DNA from: Iris pallida
Lineage: Eukaryota; Streptophyta; Magnoliopsida; Asparagales; Iridaceae
DNA: 64,000 bases
NCBI GenBank assembly: GCA_029216955.1
Contig: JANAVB010016200.1
Coordinates: 3,441,087 to 3,505,086 of the forward strand
Reading direction: 5' to 3'
Positions 58,407 to 64,000 of this stretch are shown here, in pieces. Each line of letters starts with the position of its first letter. Within the stretch, counting starts at the first letter, position 1. The notes beneath the pieces were generated by a model. That model was not told where the DNA came from, searched no databases, and saw only the letters and a program-made list of their open reading frames with translations. The translations under genes were made by a program, and so were the position numbers.

Positions 58407-58957
58407 GAGAAATTTTGAGTCGCACTCCATTGCTTTATCCAAATTCAAGGTGTATCCACTGCTTTACATAATGTAGAAATTTTTTCACTTTTGACGGAAA
58501 TCGTCCATAGCTGACGGTCAAAGAGTTTGACGATAATTTTTGACAAAAATACTATCATCTTCTCAAAACCCAAATCCGTCCCGTCGCCGTTGCCGTGCCC
58601 CCGTCCGCCCCGCCACTGTCGCGCCCCCGTCCCGTCGCTCCACGTCCATCACACCACCATCTTTACCACCACCTTCACTATCACCACACAACAACACCAC
58701 CACCACCGCTCCCGCCACCCGCTCCGCCGACCCGTGCCCCGTTTGGCTGCGCCGACGGGGACATGCGCGCAGCGGAGTGTCTTGGAACGGGGGTCGCGAA
58801 AAAGAAGAGGACATTTTCGTCAAAAAATGGGTCAAAGAAGTTGACCGTTAACGAAGGAGGGAAACCGTCAAAAGTAGAAGATGTCGTACATTATGGTAAA
58901 ACAGTAGGGTACACCTTAAATTGGATAAAGCAAGTAAAATGCGATTCAAAATTTCTC
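58407..58957. mobile_element. Mutator-like element with ~150-bp TIRs and GC-rich cargo (Pack-MULE-like)
   Basis: The left arm from gagaaattttgagtcgca and the right arm (complement gagaaattttgaatcgca) pair over about 150 bp (shared blocks tgctttatccaa, aaggtgta, cttttgacgg). The centre (58585-58800) is GC-rich, with Pro/Thr/His-rich coding-like composition unlike its AT-rich surroundings, suggesting captured gene sequence. It lies in intron 1 of the thioesterase relic. Flanks share ataaatg, but a full 9-bp duplication is not certain. Confidence 0.65.
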
Positions 58958-59222
58958 TAAATAAATGTAAGTGCGATCCAAACTAGCTCACTTACGTTTG
59001 TAAGACGAGGAGGAACTTGGAGGAGCAAAGGAGATGACCGGGCTCGATGAGGTCGGTAGCGACACCTTTCATAGTGAATGCATCGAAGAATTTGACAGTC
59101 GTGATTCCTCCCACCCTTCTACTGCCGCCATCTCTTCCTTGCTCTCTCCTCCTCCTCCTCCTCCTCCTTCCAGCCATTCTTTCACTGCTTTCAACTCCAT
59201 CTCTCTCTTTCTTTTCTTGCAT

Positions 59223-59730
59223 TCATGCTCACAATAATGTTGATAAACTATATAAGAATGTACATATGGGTGCTGTCAACTGCATTATTAGAACAAGAAA
59301 TTCCAACCTACCTCCAACCTACCTCGTGGAAATTATTTATTTTATGTTTAGCAGTAGGTGTCCAATCAAGGCAAATGACTACCCTTATTGGTTTATTGGT
59401 TATGCCTTAGGATCATCATTTGGCCAAAGTTCATAAACGTCGAAAAGTCTGTCTGGTCCGATGGGCCTATGTCCGATAGAGCCGGATTATTAGGGTAGAC
59501 CGATCCGATCCATATTAGTATAGGGCCGGACTTGGACTATGCATCCATCCGTCCGAGTCCGTCCGAGATTCGTCCGATACAAGTCCGCGCGAGTCGGACA
59601 GAAAAGTTAGCCTAGCATCATCGATCGCTTAACAATACATTGAATTGCTAATAATGCAATAGTTTCTGCAAGTGCCATTATCTTATGAATACTCTGATTG
59701 AAAAAGTGATGGAATTGTTAGGTGCTAGGT
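59223..59730. other. 5' flank of the thioesterase relic with GTCCGA-rich block
   Basis: 59440-59610 is dense in gtccga / cggac(t/a) repeats like hAT subterminal arrays (compare 28936 and 34625), but no paired end or target duplication was found. The remaining sequence is unassigned. Confidence 0.4.
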
Positions 59731-60437
59731 ACTTGGCATGACGACCTTGAGCTTGCTAGGTACTTGGCATGATGGCATATCTTGTAGAACCTCTCTCTTT
59801 AGCTCTACCATTGCCACTCCCACTTTCTCTCCCATATGTAGAACCTTGGCATCAATCTCGATTTCTTCCTTCATTATAATAATATTGAGCAGCCAAATGA
59901 AAAGAAAAAAAATGTTAGGCGCCAAAATTCTATAAAAACTTGCTTACATATGGACATATATCTTGACAGTGAATTGATTTTATTTATTTTCTTTCGCCAA
60001 ATCAGATTGATTTTTTTTTTAAATTTTTAGAACATCAATAAATATTATATCCCCAAATTTAAATTTTGTTTTCTTACTACAAAACAAAACAGTTTGGGTC
60101 TACGTACACTTGTTGACTGTAATTGGGATCAGTGAGAATTATACAAGCATTTCTGCCACCGTTGAATGTTAGACATTCATGTAACTGTATTGCTGACAAA
60201 TAACATTAACGTTCATCAAAGGCAGAAGGACACTATTAAATTCCGTCCGGCTCTCCTAATACAAAAAAATCTAGAGGAATTCATCAATGACAAATCGTTG
60301 TTGTTGGATTACATGTCTCTTTTTTGAATCTAACAAAAAAACTCAAGGACCTAACTAGAAATTTGTATACAAATGACATAACCATATTTCGAGTTTTAGT
60401 GTGGGTCCTATTTGAGTTTGTGCAGTCGAACCGCTCC
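59731..60437 (-). pseudogene. second copy of thioesterase exon 3 and adjoining intron
   Basis: Same orientation and content as 53664-54405. Minus-strand coding reads EEIEIDAKVLHMGEKVGVAMV, and out of frame AQGRHAKYLA. This copy keeps the cta codon lost in copy 1. It also contains its own internal duplication of tgccaagtacctagca (about 59725-59775) and lacks an SKL end. No exons 1 or 2 belong to it in the window, so it is a partial gene copy. Confidence 0.8.
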
Positions 60438-61020
60438 TAATATAGATTTTTTCTATGGGCACCACCAAAAATGCTTGGGGGTAGTCCTACTTGGGGCAAA
60501 GCCCATGAATATGGAAAAATTGCTAGGGGCACCCAAAATTGCTAGCGGGCAGCCCAACCCCCCAAACCAAAAATTTTACTCTCATTTTATTCTTCACTTT
60601 CTCTCCTCAAGAAGAAAAGAAAAAGCTCTCTCCTCTCCCTCTCCCTCTCCTAAACCCTAATTTTTTCTTCTCGCCACTCCATTCTCAATCCCCACGAAGA
60701 TTCTCGAAGAGATAACACGCAAGTCAAAGCAACCGGAATCCAGGTACGTTCTTCCCTAATTTCTTCGAGATTTTTGTACATATATTCGAAACCCTAGAAT
60801 TTGTTTAATTCTTGAAAAAGTTTTGGTAAAATAGGTTTATAATCTCTTGCACGTTCTCTTCCTTAATTTTCGAACACAAGAAACCCAATTTATTGTTGAA
60901 ACCCTAACCCTAGAACATGACAAACTAGGATGTCGTTGTGGCAGTTCGGGTTCACGACAGAAGGACTGCCAGGCATGTGAAAGTCCTAACAAAAATTAGG
61001 ACTGCCACAGTCCTGGCAGT
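60438..61020 (+). other. gene-leader-like sequence and a hairpin
   Basis: 60450-60570 has repeats of ttgctaggggcacccaaaa. 60580-60755 looks like a plant 5' UTR plus splice donor (ctctccctctcc, aaaccctaa, then aatccag/gtacg), but no coding exon follows. 60962-61021 is a hairpin with perfect arms aggactgccagg / cctggcagtcct. Confidence 0.4.
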
Positions 61021-61149
61021 CCTCTTGTGAAGAAGGGAAAAAGAAGAGGGTGTGCGTGTGTGTCGAGTAAAGGCTGCCATGGGGCTAAAATGAGAATAAA
61101 ACAATACTCCCCTCCTGTGGGGGTTCTCTCCCCCCTTTTCGGCGGCTGC
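61021..61149 (+). mobile_element. LINE-5'-like fragment related to 7675-7765
   Basis: Closely similar to the segment upstream of LINE-1 (gaagggaaaaagaagagg, gtgtcgag, aaggctgccatggggcta, gaataaaac). It then runs into a GC-rich tract (ctcctgtgggggttctctcc ... ggcggctgc) of LINE-5' style, which is cut by LTR D. Confidence 0.55.
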
Positions 61150-64000
61150 TGTAAAATCTCTAAATTTCTACTATTATTTTTTATTTTTGAATTTAGTACT
61201 GATTTAAAATTTGGTATGTACGTCGTGTAGTCGTATTTACGTCGCGCACAAAATTTATTTTTCGAAATTGCTCGACAAGTGCGTCGATATGTGCGAGCGT
61301 ACATATTTTTGAAAATATTATTTTTCTATTTTAAAGTTTCAAAATAATATACATAATAATTATTTTGTTATCGTTCCAAAATTTTAAGTTTGTTATTTTA
61401 TTTATAAAGTCTTTCATTTCTCACAATTATTAATAATAAATATTTTTATTGTATGCTAGAAAAGCATAATTATGAGAACATCATTTTGTACCTACATACG
61501 TATTTAGTAATTATTATTAGTTTATTTTAAATAATAATGTAATTTCGAAATTAATATTATTAGTATTTTTGGAAAGCATATTTGAATTTATTGTCTTTGT
61601 GGCGATTTAAATCTTGATTTGAATTTATGGATTTATTTAAATAGTTAAATATTAAAATTTGATTTATTCCATTGTGATTTTAAACTAAAAATTTAATTGG
61701 ATTTAAATGAATTGGATTTAGATTGGATTTGGATTTGAATTTGGATTTAAATTTATTAGTAGCTAATTATCTATTTGGGTTTTAAATTATTCTAATCCTA
61801 TACAAATGGGAATTTCCAATCCTATAAATAGGCAGGTACTCCTCCATATCCACAAGCCAAATTTTTCTCCAAAAATTCTCCACCACCCATAGAGAAAAGA
61901 ATAGACAGTGAAACCCATCACGCCACCGCAAATAAAGAGTCTTACCTGACCAACGGCCGCGCGCCGAGCCCCGATCCCGCCAACCACCGTCGAGACAATG
62001 GCCATCAAGCATCCTCCGCACCTCTCCGGAGCCGGAGCCACGCCTCTCCCAAACGGCGCTGTGCGCGACAGCGCAGCACCGGGTGGTGGTCCGACCACCA
62101 CGATCCTCATAGACTCCCAGCTGGCGTCCACGCAGTAGGCGGCCGGACCGCGTCCTTGCGTCATTCTCAGTCGGCCGCACCGTTCCTCCATCACCCATCG
62201 CCGCCCTCGGCCTACTCCCGATCGTCCGCATTCTCCGCACCTCCGACCAGATCTGCGGCCTTAGCTCGTCCGCCGCCGCGAACTTCGCCGTGCACCCTCC
62301 GCTTCTTCTTCCCAATCCGCCGAGCCCACGCCAGCACGTCGTCCTCCGCGACCGCACGCAGGAGGTGAGTTTCCCCGCCGAAACCCTATCGCCGAAACCC
62401 TCCGCCGGTGGCGCGAGCCTCCTCCGCATCATTCCGAGACTCGTCGCACCACCTATCGAGGCCACGGCGAGCACCATCCTCGCCCTAAGCTCTACGTCGT
62501 GCTCCGCCGACGGAGGCCACGCTTTTCCCGGCCAACGTCCGCCCCGTGTCGTAGTCCCCTCCGACTTCTCTCCGTCCCCATCTCCCGCTCTCCCGCTCCG
62601 CACCGCGCCAACCCACGTCGTCGCACAGCGTCCGCCGGATCTCCGTCTCGATCCTCTCTCCCTCTCACGATTCTCTCTTCCCCCTCTTTGAGAAGGTAAC
62701 AAGAGTTTGCTTTTGCTTTATTTTGATGTTTTTTTTGTAGTTTGTTTTTTTGGGTTGTTTTCTGTTTAAGTAATTATATTATTATATTACTATTATTTAT
62801 ATTATTATTATTATTATTATTATTATTCAATATTATTATTACTATATTATGGTTTAAAACGTTGTTTTATAAAATATATTCTACATAGTAATTCCAAGTA
62901 TAGTTTTAACCAAAGGGTATATTTGATATATTTAGAGTTGAGCTAAATTATTTAGTTTATCTAAAAATATTTCGACCAATAAAAGGTGTAGCTTCCAAAA
63001 AGATATAATTATTATTTGAAAAATTTCTTATAGTATGTACTTTAATAGACCTATTTACCAAAGTTTAACTTTAACAAATTTGGCTTTTGTCTTGAAAAAC
63101 TGGTGTTCTAAATTTATAAAAAAATTTACTAATGAGAATATAGTTTACTACAATAATTCATTTTTGACAAAGTTATAGTTTTTTGGATCTAAAATATTTA
63201 GTGATATTTTTATTGTGAAATATAGAATTCTACCTAAAGTTATATTTTAGAGTTTTGCCTTAAAAACGACTTCCGATTTTGGTATTTAATTGAAAGCATA
63301 TTTTTGACTAATAATTATATTTCGAGTATTATAAAATATTTCTAAACTAATATATTATTTGGCTTCCTATGATTTTTTCTCCATCCCGTGATTCAACCCA
63401 TCTTTCCTATTCCTTTACCAATTCCAAACTACTTTATATCCCCCTAACTAACTGACTCTTCTGGACCCAATGGAACTGTCGTGTCATCACCGAGGTCACC
63501 TTGCATAGTTGTTGCACCAAAGTTGCAGTTCGTGCCACATTGAACATCGCACCACACTAGGCAGTCACCAGGCATCACAAAGGCAAGTATAGCCTTGCTA
63601 ATTAAACTGTCATATTTTTATTTTCAGCATTTATTACTTGTTTCATATTGTTATTTTTATTTGTTATAAACTACGCGTCCTAGCCATACTTGGTGCAAGC
63701 GACTTTATTAGTCGTACTTATTTTATGCATGATGACTTAGTGTTAGCGGACTACCTTCTTGTGGAGGATATCCTTAATCTCCTTTGGCTGTGACACTCAT
63801 AAACGGTTTGAGACATGTTGTTAGAGGCACGACTTATTGACTAGCTATCTCTAAAGTCGTGTGACGGTAGATGATCGTAACTGCTATGACTAGGGTTTTT
63901 AGAGACTCAAGCAGTACAAAACTGGACGAGCCATGACATGACTTGAATAGTGTGGGAATATGGGGGAGGACAGTCGCTAGTGCGTATGGGAATCCAAACA
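61150..64000 (+). mobile_element. LTR 'D' (same family as LTR A), runs off window
   Basis: It starts TGTAAAATCTC and follows LTR A block by block: ctcgacaagtgcg (A: ctcgacgagtgcg), a TATA region cctataaataggcaggtactcctcc (~650 bp in; A: cctataaaaggagaggtact), a GC-rich leader 61900-62690, gaaggtaac splice-donor-like sequence, an AT-rich stretch, and ccacactaggcagtcaccaggc (A: ccacaccaggcgacacccc). The 306-codon minus frame in the GC block has no family match. The 3' end lies outside the window. Confidence 0.75.

Larger units (their letters stand above)
53664..59222 (-). pseudogene. acyl-CoA thioesterase 13-like (hotdog fold) pseudogene, three exons
   Basis: The minus-strand gene is reconstructed by similarity. 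Exon 1 (about 59222-58996) has FFDAFTMKGVATDLIEPGHLLCS, and a 1-nt loss precedes the PPRLTN-like end and gtaagt donor. Exon 2 (58316-58175) has GNYLHSGAVASLVDLVGSAVFF, then after an indel AISVDINVSYLEA and a gtgagt donor. Exon 3 (53811-53664) has EEIEIDAKVLHMGEKVGVAMV, then out of frame TTDGKIKAQGRHAKY, then AASSKL and stop. This follows the ~160-residue plant/animal ACOT13 hotdog thioesterases that hydrolyse fatty acyl-CoA. The terminal SKL resembles a peroxisomal signal. At least four indels disable it. Intron 2 has grown to 4.4 kb by transposon insertion. Confidence 0.75.

Noticed and set aside
61782..62702. 306-codon minus-strand open frame
   Set aside because: It lies in the GC-rich leader of LTR D. 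The equivalent block of LTR A is not open in the same way, the composition is Arg/Gly-rich, and no family motif is present.

Overview
This is nuclear DNA from a flowering plant. The evidence is F-box/LRR, LRR receptor-like, beta-adaptin and hotdog-thioesterase gene relics with plant-type introns, a plant Stowaway MITE, plant L1-type LINEs, very long plant LTRs, CACTA, hAT and PIF/Harbinger ends, and many (TA)n and (GA)n microsatellites. The species cannot be named from the sequence. No intact host gene was found. Every recognisable coding region carries stops, frameshifts or insertions, so the window is transposon-rich and gene-poor.

Layout. 0-7.7 kb: a broken F-box/LRR gene (243-1160), a complete Stowaway MITE (1334-1779), a tandem repeat, a tRNA-like relic, a probable LINE tail, and a disrupted gene with the 'putative plant transposon protein' domain (4012-5389). 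7.8-17.4 kb: a LINE (LINE-1) whose ORF1 is split exactly by a 3.4-kb solo LTR with a perfect 5-bp target duplication. 17.4-24.3 kb: a cluster of long LTRs of related families, including one with a GGCC/CATG tandem array and a gypsy gag and polypurine-tract remnant. 24.6-27.6 kb: a CACTA end and a minus-strand LINE fragment (LINE-3) interrupted by a 1.5-kb hAT-type element. 28.4-34.8 kb: a large hAT-type element with 8-bp duplications. It holds a PIF/Harbinger MITE at its first bases, a solo copia-type LTR and a 5'-truncated LINE (LINE-2). 34.8-38.1 kb: another TTA-flanked MITE, a purine/pyrimidine inverted repeat and a beta-adaptin pseudogene.

38.1-50.6 kb is a tandem direct duplication of a ~3.0-kb segment holding a degenerate LRR receptor-like gene. 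Copy 1 was later split by a 5.1-kb solo LTR, and copy 2 preserves the empty site. A 1.3-kb solo LTR without target duplication sits exactly at the join of the two copies. 53.7-59.2 kb (minus strand) is a three-exon acyl-CoA thioesterase-like pseudogene. Its introns hold a hAT MITE, a foldback element, two further MITEs and a long-TIR Mutator-like element. A second copy of its last exon lies at 59.7-60.4 kb. 61.0-64.0 kb repeats the arrangement of 7.7-9 kb: a LINE-5'-like leader followed by an LTR of the same family, which runs off the window end.

The genes do not form a working pathway. The window is a layered record of insertions whose order can be read from target duplications and nesting. 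The points most worth checking are the LTR at the tandem-duplication junction, the repeated promoter-like monomers upstream of LINE-1, the conserved hairpin near the 3' end of two otherwise diverged LTRs, and the LINE ends that run into (TA)n rather than poly(A).
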